From the NCBI GenBank assembly GCA_030427485.1, contig JAUICG010000040.1, positions 1 to 41,812 of the forward strand: 41,812 nt of DNA, in the 5' to 3' direction. Below, in pieces: positions 17,149-26,499 of this stretch. The DNA comes from Gammaproteobacteria bacterium. GTDB lineage: Bacteria > Pseudomonadota > Gammaproteobacteria > Pseudomonadales > Halieaceae. Position numbers and translations under genes: made by a program. The notes beneath the pieces were generated by a model that was not told the DNA's origin, did not search any database, and saw nothing but the letters and a program-made list of their open reading frames with translations. Within the stretch, counting starts at the first letter, position 1, and the number at the start of each line of letters is the position of its first letter.

Positions 17149-17925
17149 ATGAGCATGAAACAGACTGAGTCATCGCCCCTGGATACAGCGATCGATATCG
17201 AGGAGATCAAGACCTTCTACGATTCCGTCTACCATGCCAACGCGCGCGCGGAGATAAGCGGCAATGACGGGCACTACCAACGATTGTTTCGCAGACTGGG
17301 CATCCAGGGAGATTCTCATATTCTCGATGTCGCCTGTGGCACCGGTGGTTGGCTCAGGGTTTGCAGCGAGCACGGCGCAACGGTGAGTGGCGTCGACCTG
17401 TCAGACAATGCAATAAAGGTATGCAAGGAAATGATGCCGCAGGGACGGTTCTACGCTCAACCCGCCGAAACCCTGCCTTTTGACGACGGCGTTTTCGACC
17501 TCGTCACCTGTCTCGGCTCGCTGGAGCATTTTGTCGATCCCGAAAACAGCCTCAGGGAAATGATCCGCGTGGCGAAGCCCGGCGCCACCTTCGTGATCCT
17601 GGTACCCAACAAGGATTTTCTGACCAGGAAACTGGGACTTTTCGCAGGCACCTACCAGGTCGACGCGAAGGAAGTGGTGAGGACACTGGAGGAGTGGCGC
17701 GCACTGTTTTCATCCGCCGGGCTGGACGTGACCGAACGCTGGAAAGATCTGCACGTGATCAACCGGCACTGGGTTATGCGCGGCCGATTCTACACCTGGC
17801 CATTCCGCCTGGCACAAAGTCTGTTACTCGCGATATGGCCGTTGAAATGGCAGTACCAGGTCTATCATCGATGCCTGGCACAGCCCGGAACAGGCACTCG
17901 CCCTACTTCGCCCAATGCCAGCTGA
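17149..17925 (+). CDS. Class I SAM-dependent methyltransferase
   Basis: The 258-aa protein has SAM motif I ILDVACGTGGW (58-68), the acidic motif II GVDLSDNAI, and motif III/IV FDLVTCLGSLEHFVDP with LREMIRVAKPG, as in methyltransferase-11/25 proteins. The C-terminus is basic with a hydrophobic patch (WPFRLAQSLLLAIWP), perhaps membrane-associated. It starts 24 bp after dxs and its end overlaps the next glycosyltransferase by 11 bp. It therefore most likely methylates a sugar or lipid in surface glycan synthesis. The substrate is unknown. Confidence 0.85.
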   Translation: MSMKQTESSPLDTAIDIEEIKTFYDSVYHANARAEISGNDGHYQRLFRRLGIQGDSHILDVACGTGGWLRVCSEHGATVSGVDLSDNAIKVCKEMMPQGRFYAQPAETLPFDDGVFDLVTCLGSLEHFVDPENSLREMIRVAKPGATFVILVPNKDFLTRKLGLFAGTYQVDAKEVVRTLEEWRALFSSAGLDVTERWKDLHVINRHWVMRGRFYTWPFRLAQSLLLAIWPLKWQYQVYHRCLAQPGTGTRPTSPNAS

Positions 17926-19057
17926 GGCCAGGTCGAGGAAAATCCTTCTGATCACCCGCAACCTGCCCCCCCTGGTCGGTGGAATGGAGCGGATGATGCA
18001 GCAGTTTGCGCTCGGTATTCTGCGTTACGCCGACCTGACCGTCATTGGCCCCAGGGGATGCGGGCAACATTTGCCGGCAGACGTCACAGTGCATGAGTCT
18101 CCACCGCAACTGGGGCAGTTCCTGCTGTCCTCAACCTGGCATGCACTGGTCGCATGCAGAAAAACACGGTTTGACGTGGTCATCGGCGGCAGCGGCTTGA
18201 TTGGGCCCACACTCCGGGTCCTGTCCTGGATTTTTCGATGCAAGACGCTGGTATACCTGCATGGACTGGATCTCGTGGTCAATAACGTCATATACCAGTC
18301 AGTCTTCGTGCCGAGCCTTCGCGGTATCGACAGGGTCGCGGTAAACAGCGGAAACACCCGCGACCTCGCGGTAGAAAAAGGCCTTGCGGAACAGCGGATA
18401 GTGGTGGTCAATCCTGGCACCGGTCTGCCGGCGCCGATAGACGCGGCGAACCGCCAGACGTTTCGTCGCCGGCACAGCATAGGCTTTGAACGCTACCTGG
18501 TATTTACCGGGCGCATGACCAAACGCAAGGGGCTCTCCGGGTTCCTGCAGCACACGCTGCCTGTCATTTTACAGAGCGAACCTGATATCGGCCTGGTTGT
18601 AGTGGGTGAAGAACCCGGGGACAGCCTGAATAAACTGGGTGAGGAGGCTGAGATCCAACGGCAAATAGCGGTTCAGGGGCTGCATCATACCGTCAAATTT
18701 CTGGGCAGGCTGTCTGATCGCGACCTCGAACTGTGCTATGCGGACGCCGAGGTACAAATTTTTCCGCTTACCGAGGTGTCCGGCGACGTCGAGGGATTTG
18801 GCATGGTTGCAATCGAGGCGGCCGCCTGCGGTACGCCCACGGTCGCCTTCGACCTGGGAGGCGTGGCAGACGCTATCACGGCCAGGAATGGTTACCTCGT
18901 ACCACCCGGCGATTTTCATACGTTTGCCGACCGGGTAATCAGCATACTGGCCAACAACGAACCGGGCGCCGAGGCATGTATGGCTCATGCCGGTGATTTC
19001 AGCTGGCAGGCATACAACGAAAAAATGCGGGAAATGATCCTCAGTCTGTGCCGATGA
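17915..19057 (+). CDS. Glycosyltransferase family 4 (GT-B)
   Basis: The 380-aa GT-B protein starts with an N-terminal Rossmann strand and a Gly-rich loop (ITRNLPPLVGGMERMM), has VYLHGLDL in the acceptor domain, and carries the C-terminal donor domain (VFTGRMTKRKGL, then the E-x7-E site EGFGMVAIEAAACGTP). Enzymes of this kind transfer hexoses from nucleotide sugars to lipid-linked glycans. Its start overlaps the methyltransferase gene by 11 bp, indicating co-transcription. The exact linkage cannot be assigned. Confidence 0.9.
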   Translation: MPAEARSRKILLITRNLPPLVGGMERMMQQFALGILRYADLTVIGPRGCGQHLPADVTVHESPPQLGQFLLSSTWHALVACRKTRFDVVIGGSGLIGPTLRVLSWIFRCKTLVYLHGLDLVVNNVIYQSVFVPSLRGIDRVAVNSGNTRDLAVEKGLAEQRIVVVNPGTGLPAPIDAANRQTFRRRHSIGFERYLVFTGRMTKRKGLSGFLQHTLPVILQSEPDIGLVVVGEEPGDSLNKLGEEAEIQRQIAVQGLHHTVKFLGRLSDRDLELCYADAEVQIFPLTEVSGDVEGFGMVAIEAAACGTPTVAFDLGGVADAITARNGYLVPPGDFHTFADRVISILANNEPGAEACMAHAGDFSWQAYNEKMREMILSLCR

Positions 19058-19087
19058 CCGATCCGGACAGTGCTCGACCAGTGCTCC

Positions 19088-20191
19088 TCACAGGCTGGAT
19101 ATAAAGTTACCCAGCGCTTCCGCCTGGTCTTCCCAGCCGGGAATATCAACCCTGTGAATGCGCCGTGCCTGCAACTGGTGCACTACCGCCCTGGCCAGGC
19201 TGTCCGGTGATTGCGCCTCATAGAGCGCCTCCGGCACATCGTCAAACAACATCGACAACGCGCCGACATTGGCCGCCACCACCGGAACCTCGCAAGCGAG
19301 CACCTCATAGGCCTTCTGCGGAAACGCAAAATAGCCGAAGCGCGTATTGGAAAGCGCCACGATGGCGACATCCATCGCACTGAAGAAATACGGCATCCGC
19401 TGGTGCGGTAGCGCTCCAAGATACTCGACATTCGGCAGGTCCGGCAACGGACAATCCCTGTGCAGTGTACCCGCAACGACAAAAACCACATCCGCTGCCT
19501 GCTCCGAAATTTTCGCAAAGGCGCTGAAAACCACATCCGCACCGTGCAGTGCGTTCAGGCCACCGCATACGCCCACCAGTCTTTTGCCCGCAAAGCGCGT
19601 CAGTTGCAACAACTCCCGGCTCTGTGCCTTGTCCCTGGGATAAAACAACGCCGAATCTATGGTGCTCTCGAGCACCAGAACGCTCTTTCCGGGGTACTCT
19701 TCTTCTATGTGGCGCCCGAGGGTTCGGCTGACCGTACAGATACCATTCGCCTCCCGCAGTGCGCGACGGTAGAGCCACTTGACACCGGGAACCCTGGCCA
19801 GGCCGAATGTGGAGTAATCATCGTAGAGATCGACAATCAATGCGGCATTGAAACAGCGTGAAATTATCCAGCCGATAATAACGTGTACACAATCCGAACT
19901 GGCGATAACACATTCCGGCCTGAGCCTTCTGGTGTGCAGCATCAGCGCAAAAAACCAGCCCAGGAAAAAGCTTCTCGGCAGGCTGAACCTGCGCCATGTG
20001 TCCCGCAATTCAACGCTTATCGGCGCCTTCTGTTGCATATGGTAGTCAAGGCACACCGCATTGACGGACAGGCCCGCGTGCTTCCCCAGAAGATTGGGCA
20101 ATTCAAACAAGCGAGCGTACCTGTCTGCTATCACGTCATAGTTCATATAGCTGGCTTTGCACAGCCAAAGCACACGATACGCAGATGTCAT
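19088..20191 (-). CDS. Glycosyltransferase (GT-B, family 4-like)
   Basis: The 367-aa protein has a GT-B layout: an N-terminal domain with VIDLYDDYSTFGLARVPG, and a C-terminal domain with LVGVCGGLNALHGAD, VEYLGALPHQRMPYFFSAMDV and FPQKAYEVLACEVPVVAANVG, the nucleotide-sugar binding segment. The usual E-x7-E pair is only partly kept (KAYEVLACEVP). It is convergent with the previous gene (30 bp apart) and follows glf in the same direction, 24 bp downstream, so it may use the UDP-galactofuranose that Glf makes. Confidence 0.85.
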   Translation of the reverse strand: MTSAYRVLWLCKASYMNYDVIADRYARLFELPNLLGKHAGLSVNAVCLDYHMQQKAPISVELRDTWRRFSLPRSFFLGWFFALMLHTRRLRPECVIASSDCVHVIIGWIISRCFNAALIVDLYDDYSTFGLARVPGVKWLYRRALREANGICTVSRTLGRHIEEEYPGKSVLVLESTIDSALFYPRDKAQSRELLQLTRFAGKRLVGVCGGLNALHGADVVFSAFAKISEQAADVVFVVAGTLHRDCPLPDLPNVEYLGALPHQRMPYFFSAMDVAIVALSNTRFGYFAFPQKAYEVLACEVPVVAANVGALSMLFDDVPEALYEAQSPDSLARAVVHQLQARRIHRVDIPGWEDQAEALGNFISSL

Positions 20192-20215
20192 GTGACCCCA
20201 GTACGAGAGAACAGC

Positions 20216-21337
20216 TTATGAGCCGGAGGATTCAATGAATTTCTTCGCTATGGACAGACTGTTGGCCACGACCTGGTGCATATCATAGTAGATATACTGA
20301 CCGCAGCGCCCGATAAACGTCATATTCCCTTTCGTCCTGGCGAGGTCCTCGTACTGCTTGTAGCGTCGCTGGGGCCAGCCATCAATGGTTTTAATCGGGT
20401 AATAGCGCTCAAAATTGTTATCTTCGTAGGAACACGGTATCTCGTAGGTGACATGATCGCCCGGGCTCCCCCCGCAACCCGGGTACAGCGCCCAACTTGT
20501 TTTGCGCGTGTACTCCCCGGAATCGGTAAAGTTCACCGTTGGAACATCGTAGTCAAATGACTCGTCGAACCTGTGCTCGAACTTGATGGAGCGGTATGGA
20601 AGCGGACCAAACCTGTTCTCAAAATATTCGTCGATCGGCATGCTGTTGAAGACATGCGAGTACTGGTCTTCCATGGCCTTGTCAAACGCCGTGCCCAGCC
20701 GCACCTCAATCCTTTCATGCGCCAACATCTTCTCAATCAGGGGAAGATAGCCTTCCCTGGGCATGCCCTGGAACTCGTCGTCAAAATACTGCGCCTCGTT
20801 CCCGTACCTCACCGGAAGACGCGCCACCACCGAAATGGGCATCTCGGCCAGCTTCAAACCCCACATCTTGAAGGTGTAGCGTCCGAAAAAAAGGTCTGTC
20901 AACTCCCGGCCATAAATCGAGAAGAGATGCTCTTCGGCATTGGTCGGCTGCGCGATGGGCTCACGTATGCCTTGTAAAAAATCGCGCATCTCACTTTCGT
21001 CGGCGAGGTTCAGCCCAAAGTGGATATTCAGGGTATCCCTGTTGATCGGCATGGGCGAGGCTGTGCCACCCGGCAACACCGCATTGACCACGTGATGATA
21101 GGGCAGCCACTGCGTGAACTGCGAAAGATAGTCAAACACCGCGCGACTATTCGTATGGAAAATATGCGGGCCATATTTGTGATAGCGCGCGCCTGTCCTG
21201 GCGTGAACGGGGTCGAATGCGTTACCGGCTACATGGTCTCTCCTGTCGATGACCACTACGCTGCCCATTTCATGCTGCGCCAGTTCACGGGCAATGACAG
21301 CGCCGGCAAACCCCGCCCCGACAACAAGTAACTTCAT
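20216..21337 (-). CDS. glf: UDP-galactopyranose mutase
   Basis: The 373-aa flavoenzyme converts UDP-galactopyranose to UDP-galactofuranose. The FAD-binding GxGxxG is at 7-12 (GAGFAG), followed by RRDHVAGNAFD, KYGPHIFHTN, FFGRYTFKMWG, and the substrate-site segment YTRKTSWALYPGCGG. Length and order match bacterial Glf. It indicates that the surface glycan contains galactofuranose. It is transcribed leftward with the downstream glycosyltransferase, divergent from the next gene over 239 bp. Confidence 0.95.
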   Translation of the reverse strand: MKLLVVGAGFAGAVIARELAQHEMGSVVVIDRRDHVAGNAFDPVHARTGARYHKYGPHIFHTNSRAVFDYLSQFTQWLPYHHVVNAVLPGGTASPMPINRDTLNIHFGLNLADESEMRDFLQGIREPIAQPTNAEEHLFSIYGRELTDLFFGRYTFKMWGLKLAEMPISVVARLPVRYGNEAQYFDDEFQGMPREGYLPLIEKMLAHERIEVRLGTAFDKAMEDQYSHVFNSMPIDEYFENRFGPLPYRSIKFEHRFDESFDYDVPTVNFTDSGEYTRKTSWALYPGCGGSPGDHVTYEIPCSYEDNNFERYYPIKTIDGWPQRRYKQYEDLARTKGNMTFIGRCGQYIYYDMHQVVANSLSIAKKFIESSGS

Positions 21338-21576
21338 AGCAAATCGTTACCTGGTCGAAAATCGCCGGCTGCACACAGTCCTCGTCCGGGGCCGCAACGC
21401 GCCAATACAAGGCCCTGCAAAACATGCATACGATTACACTGGTCCATATGGGAAAGAAGGTGAAATCATATAAAAACAGCGTGCACAATGATAGATGTCG
21501 GGCAAATGATGCTATATTAGTTCACGCCTGCATCCTACTGTTTTCAGCGCACTGCCGAGCACCCGCAACCCTGTCA

Positions 21577-23064
21577 ATGAAGATTCTGATCTACAGCTGG
21601 ACACCCTACCGGGACGAACTGCATCGAGGAGGGGGAGCCGCCTCCTATATTGATCGCGTCATAGACCAGTTCGCTGGTGCCGGGCGTCTCGAGATCGTCC
21701 ACTTGTCGTCCGGCACCGAGTATGAATCCGGTAGACGGACCGCATTCTGCCGTCAGTTGAAGGACAAGAATGGCGTCAGGTGTTTTAGCATAGTCAACTC
21801 TCCAGTACTCGCACCGGCGCACTTGAATGCGACTAATGCGAGCGTTGCCGTCACCGACACATCAACCCGTGACCTGCTGATAACGCTTTTGCAGGAGGAA
21901 GGCCCCTTTGACGCTATTCATTTCAATAACTTCGAGGGGATTTCCTACCGCAGCCTGGAGATCAAGCAACAATTCCCGGCGATCCGGATAGTTGTCTCCC
22001 TCCACGACTACTATCCCTTTTGCCCACAGGTAAAACTCTGGAAAAATGGCGCTCGAAACTGCGACGGTTCGAATGAAGGGCGAGACTGCGTCAGTTGTCC
22101 GACCACACGAGCTTCCGCCAGCGCCGTGCTCCAGATGAAAAAACTGCTTGCACCCCTGAAATCGCTTGGTTTGGCGAACGACCGCACGCTGCAGAAAGTT
22201 TCGCTGGGAACGGCGCTGTACCTCCTGCCGGCGCTCAGCGGCAAAACACGTTCGCTCTCGCGAAGGTCGGGGCGGTCACTGAAGCAGGCGATGTCCAGTG
22301 AAGATGCCCAACGTCAGGCCAACGGTTACAGGGACTATCTTCACGAAACGCGCAGGCTGTTGAACGAGTACGCTGACAGAGTGCTCGCGGTATCCAATAG
22401 AGTCAGGGAGATCGCCGTGAACAGCGGGCTTCATCACGGGAAAGTGTCCACGGAGTACATTGGCACCCGGTATGCGCTATCCGGCGATCACCCGGCGAAG
22501 CCGATGGACAGCGATAGCATTTGTATTGCATACCTGGGCTATGCGAGCCGCGAAAAAGGCTTTTTTTTCCTGCTGGAGTGTCTGCGCGCACTTCCAGCTC
22601 AATTGGCCCGGAAGATACACCTTGTGATTGCCGCTCGCGGCGAAAGCAACTGGATCACCCCCGACGTCAACAAACTCGGTGAGCGCTTCCTGTCCTACAA
22701 CTATTACAACGGCTACGCGCCCGACTCGCTGCCCGAGATACTCGCTCCGGTCCACCTGGGGCTGGTTCCGGTACTTTGGGAAGACAATCTGCCACAGGTC
22801 GCATTGGAATTTGTCGGCCATGGCATCCCGGTTCTCACCTCCAGCCTGGGCGGCGCGCAGGAGATCGGCAACACCGACGCTTTTGTATTCGAAGCGGGAA
22901 ATATCAGCGCCTTTATAGATCGACTGTCCAATATTCAGGGTAATTATCCACAACTTCGGGAACAGTTCTTTCGTTCACTGCAGAAACCCCCTACAGTGCC
23001 GGAGCATAATGACCGATTGCTGTACCACTATAGAAATACAGCTGCACCATCACATACCCTGTAG
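21577..23064 (+). CDS. Glycosyltransferase family 4-like protein with cysteine-rich insert
   Basis: The 495-aa GT-B protein begins MKILIYSWTPYRDELHRGGGAAS, the glycine-rich acceptor loop of GT4 enzymes. A Cys-containing segment follows (HDYYPFCPQVKLW, then CDGSNEGRDCVSC), often seen in large capsule glycosyltransferases. The donor site is VPVLWEDNLPQVALEFVGHG, with an E-x7-E-like pair. I chose the ATG at 21577 because it opens the classic beta strand. The frame continues 51 codons upstream without similarity, and no good ribosome site marks either start. It precedes the HAD-type gene by 66 bp. Confidence 0.85.
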   Translation: MKILIYSWTPYRDELHRGGGAASYIDRVIDQFAGAGRLEIVHLSSGTEYESGRRTAFCRQLKDKNGVRCFSIVNSPVLAPAHLNATNASVAVTDTSTRDLLITLLQEEGPFDAIHFNNFEGISYRSLEIKQQFPAIRIVVSLHDYYPFCPQVKLWKNGARNCDGSNEGRDCVSCPTTRASASAVLQMKKLLAPLKSLGLANDRTLQKVSLGTALYLLPALSGKTRSLSRRSGRSLKQAMSSEDAQRQANGYRDYLHETRRLLNEYADRVLAVSNRVREIAVNSGLHHGKVSTEYIGTRYALSGDHPAKPMDSDSICIAYLGYASREKGFFFLLECLRALPAQLARKIHLVIAARGESNWITPDVNKLGERFLSYNYYNGYAPDSLPEILAPVHLGLVPVLWEDNLPQVALEFVGHGIPVLTSSLGGAQEIGNTDAFVFEAGNISAFIDRLSNIQGNYPQLREQFFRSLQKPPTVPEHNDRLLYHYRNTAAPSHTL

Positions 23065-23130
23065 CTTGCTGACGTGAAAAGATACTCCGGATGGCAGATA
23101 GTAACGGGCCTGACAGGTTAAGCCAGGAAG

Positions 23131-25131
23131 ATGCCTAATACTCTCTATTCGTTCGACGTTTTTGACACCTGCATCACTCGTCCCTACCTGGTACCCACAG
23201 ACCTGTTTCGGGACCTCGCCAGACAAACACTTCTCGAGGCCGGACTCGATGTCTCGAAGGCTCAGATAGACCAGTTGCAACAACTCAGGATCGACGCCGA
23301 GAGAGAATCTCGCACTGCGCACGCCGCGCAAGAGGACATATCCCTGGACCAAATATACCAGTGCCTCACCGACATGGTTGAAATCGCTATTGACCCCGAG
23401 TTCATGAAGTCCGCTGAGATCGCACTGGAACTGGAGAGTTGCTCGCCTATCTCTTCCGTACTCGAGGCTGTCACGGATGCACGGCGGCGTGGAAAAATTG
23501 TCTACATATCGGACATGTACCTGAGTAGCACTGTAATCCGCGAAATGCTATCCAGATGCGGATTCTGGCGGGACGGTGACGCATTGTATGTTTCGAACGA
23601 AGTGGGAAAATCAAAGCACCACTGTTCTTTGTTTCACCACGTGGCAATCACCGAGGGCGTCAGGCCACAGGATATCAGGCATCTGGGAGACAACAAGCGT
23701 GCCGATGTCAGGATGGCCAGAGCCACGGGTGTAAAGGCAAGTCTGTACACCGCTGGGCAGCTGACCTCCTACGAGAAGGATGTCACTTCCAGATTCAGGC
23801 ACGCTAGCGTGCGCGATTTCATAGGCATCAACCGCTGCGCAAGGCTGTGCGCTGCGCACACCACAGGCTCCCACCCATTACCGCCGGCGTCGGCAGTTCA
23901 CTCCGTCATTGCACCCTTTCTGGTGGTCTATGTTTCCTGGGTTCTGCAGCAGGCCAGGGCCGACGGCAGGAAACGGCTCTATTTTGTCTCCAGGGATGCT
24001 GAAATATTTTACAAGATCGCCCGAATCTTGAGTGCCGATGACGATTCGATCGAGTGCCGGTATCTCTACGGGTCGAGAAAGGCATGGTTCGCACCATCAC
24101 TTCAACACGGCAGCAAGGAGGAGATGAAATGGGCTTATGAGTCCATCATGGCGCGAACACCAAGGGCTATTCTCAGGCGGCTCGACCTCGCTCCAGAAGA
24201 GTTTTTGCAGACGCTCTCGCAGCACGGGTTCCGGGATATCGATGAAGAACTCAGCAATAGCCGAACCAGTGAGTTGGTGTCAGTGCTGGAAAGTCACGAA
24301 CTGAAGGATGCTGTTCTCCAGCAAGCCGAAGTGAACAGGAAAAAAGTTCTCGGGTACGTGGAACAGGAAGGACTACTGGACGGTACACCGTGGTCGCTTG
24401 TCGATATCGGCTGGGTGCTGAATTGCCAAACTGCACTGCGCCGGATACTGACATCGAGAGCGCCTGACATTGACGTACATGGGTATTATCTGGGAGTGGC
24501 CGAGAATCATGCACCGGAAACGTCTACCGGCGGGCACAGAAGCTATTTTGCCCATTCCAGTGCCGAGTCGCCGGCAGAGTACTATGAGGACGGCGTCTTC
24601 CACTTACCTTCAGTGGTAGTTCTTGAGCACCTGTTCACGCCCGCTACTCACGGAACCGTGATTGGTTACCAATCCCGCACGACCTGGGAGCCTGTAACCA
24701 GGGCAGTCGAGGCAAATGGTGAACACCAGCTCTGGGTCAAGAATCTGCATGAAATGGTAGAAAACCATGCCCTGGCACTGGCCAGAAGTAGCTTACTGGA
24801 CGACCATCTTGCCGAACTAATGCCTGCAGCCAATCATCTGCTATTTAACTTTCTCCGGAATCCCGAAGAAGCAGATGCATCCGCCGTTGGCTGGCTCAAC
24901 ACCAATATAGAACAGTCACACTACAAGGAATACGACAGAACACTTGCGAGCCCTCTGTCGCTTCGGGACTTGTTGGGAATCGTGAGGTACGAACTCACCC
25001 CGGGCAGCGCGCGATATGCACATCCGGGGCATGTCTGGTTGGATGGTTCAGCGGCTTTATCAAAGCCTGTAGTCAGGTTTTCCTTCAAAATCCTACGCTA
25101 TATGAAACGCATCAAGGGACTACTGAAATAA
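23131..25131 (+). CDS. Large HAD-superfamily protein (COG5610-like) of a glycan locus
   Basis: The protein has 666 aa. The first 230 residues form a HAD domain: motif I SFDVFDTCITR (Asp9 nucleophile, with Phe11 in the place of the usual second Asp), motif II VYISDMYLSS, a Lys in NEVGKSKHH, and motif IV LGDNKRADVRMA. The remaining 430 residues are of a type I know only from similar proteins in polysaccharide loci (LYFVSRDAEIFYKIA, WSLVDIGWVLNCQTALRRI, GYYLGVAENHAPE). Its activity is not known; phosphatase, or an assembly role in glycan export, are both possible. It follows a glycosyltransferase on the same strand and is convergent with the next gene, only 17 bp away. Confidence 0.8.
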   Translation: MPNTLYSFDVFDTCITRPYLVPTDLFRDLARQTLLEAGLDVSKAQIDQLQQLRIDAERESRTAHAAQEDISLDQIYQCLTDMVEIAIDPEFMKSAEIALELESCSPISSVLEAVTDARRRGKIVYISDMYLSSTVIREMLSRCGFWRDGDALYVSNEVGKSKHHCSLFHHVAITEGVRPQDIRHLGDNKRADVRMARATGVKASLYTAGQLTSYEKDVTSRFRHASVRDFIGINRCARLCAAHTTGSHPLPPASAVHSVIAPFLVVYVSWVLQQARADGRKRLYFVSRDAEIFYKIARILSADDDSIECRYLYGSRKAWFAPSLQHGSKEEMKWAYESIMARTPRAILRRLDLAPEEFLQTLSQHGFRDIDEELSNSRTSELVSVLESHELKDAVLQQAEVNRKKVLGYVEQEGLLDGTPWSLVDIGWVLNCQTALRRILTSRAPDIDVHGYYLGVAENHAPETSTGGHRSYFAHSSAESPAEYYEDGVFHLPSVVVLEHLFTPATHGTVIGYQSRTTWEPVTRAVEANGEHQLWVKNLHEMVENHALALARSSLLDDHLAELMPAANHLLFNFLRNPEEADASAVGWLNTNIEQSHYKEYDRTLASPLSLRDLLGIVRYELTPGSARYAHPGHVWLDGSAALSKPVVRFSFKILRYMKRIKGLLK

Positions 25132-25148
25132 ACCCACTGCTCGTTTTC

Positions 25149-26414
25149 TTATCGATGATCCTGTTCATTGAGCTCTTCGCCGAGAAAACGATTGATGCGA
25201 GTTACTACACTTATATCGCCCCCGCCAAACAGTTTCTTCAAGCCTCGTAAAAATTTCATTGCAAGAGATTCATTAATCCAACGTTGAACTAACTTCATCT
25301 GCTCTCGATTATTGTCTATATGCTTGTAACAGGCATCCAACTCATACTGAAGAAGTGCTTCCGACTTGATGGAAAATGCACTGATTTGAGAGTGCACCCG
25401 CATGAAATCGATTGGTCCCGACTGACCTGATTCCAGTTCATGTATAGCACTCCCATTCCACTGTAAAGCCGTAGCAATCACCTCGCTGAATCGGTGCTCT
25501 GGCCCTTCACTCTCCAGTTCGTCTTCCAGGCAGAAGCGCTGATAGGCGAGCTTTTCGAGCGACGGTGAGATCAACTCCTGGACGACTCTGGGAATATGCT
25601 CCCTGGAACGAATCTGCCATGCAGTCTCAACCCACACGGGCTCCGAGCGATAGTCAATCAGGCAAGTCGGCACTCCCTTGAGCATGCCTTCCAGGAGCAC
25701 TGTAGAAACAAACGAAACAAGACCCGTCACTTCGCACAATGATTGCTCCAGCGTACCTTCGAATGACAGTTCAACATCTATCTCGCGCGCCAACTCCTTA
25801 CTGATTCTCCAAACAGGCTTCACGCAGGAACTGGCGTCAAAATAGGCTTTCAAGTCCCTGAGCGCTTGACGAACGCAAGCGGCATGCTCGTCATTCAGAC
25901 TCCAGGTATTGGCTGTGGCGATGAGTATTGTGGGTGTGCGATCCGGTCTGATGATTCGATCTCGCGAAAAATTCTCCAATCTGGGCAGGCCAACTATCCG
26001 AATATTGTTCTTCAAGCCAAGGGAAGCAAGAAGTCGCGCCTGATGAGCGCCAATCACACACAAGTAATCGGACAGTAGCGGCTGAAACGCTGTCCCGTGC
26101 TCGCCAATGTAAGCCTGGTTGTTCCAAGTGTATGTCCAATCCAACACACCGTCCACCGAATATACTGTAGGGATATCACGCCTCCTGGCATTGGCAATGA
26201 ATATTCTCCATTGGGGCAACCACTCCAGGCTGACCAACAGTAGATCCGGTGAGATGTCTTCCAGGTATCGTGCGGGATCGATAAGATGATCCGTCAAATA
26301 CACACATTGATACGTGCCACTTTCCAGAAGCGAGCCATATTTTGCCCTGGCATCAGTTTTTGAATTCAATACCAGTAACTTCTTTTTACCCACAGCGGCC
26401 ACTTCCAAAGACAT
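25149..26414 (-). CDS. Putative GT-B fold glycosyltransferase-like protein
   Basis: The protein has 421 aa. The N-terminal half looks like a Rossmann domain (KKLLVLNSKTDARAKYG, then DLLLVSLEWLPQWRIF). The middle contains a second one with a nucleotide-sugar-like segment (TGLVSFVSTVLLEGMLKGVPTCLIDY), as in CDP-glycerol/capsule transferases. The last 90 residues are helical and charged. I do not recognise a named family. Position in the glycan island and the split Rossmann pattern support a transferase. A GAGGTGGAG ribosome site lies 10 nt before the ATG. It is lower in GC than the left flank. Confidence 0.65.
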   Translation of the reverse strand: MSLEVAAVGKKKLLVLNSKTDARAKYGSLLESGTYQCVYLTDHLIDPARYLEDISPDLLLVSLEWLPQWRIFIANARRRDIPTVYSVDGVLDWTYTWNNQAYIGEHGTAFQPLLSDYLCVIGAHQARLLASLGLKNNIRIVGLPRLENFSRDRIIRPDRTPTILIATANTWSLNDEHAACVRQALRDLKAYFDASSCVKPVWRISKELAREIDVELSFEGTLEQSLCEVTGLVSFVSTVLLEGMLKGVPTCLIDYRSEPVWVETAWQIRSREHIPRVVQELISPSLEKLAYQRFCLEDELESEGPEHRFSEVIATALQWNGSAIHELESGQSGPIDFMRVHSQISAFSIKSEALLQYELDACYKHIDNNREQMKLVQRWINESLAMKFLRGLKKLFGGGDISVVTRINRFLGEELNEQDHR

Positions 26415-26499
26415 AGATTAGAAACTCCACCTCAAAGTTGTACTTCTCCTCAGTGCTTTGGTGAACCCTGGTACGATTACCGAATCTTCGCGAACAGCC

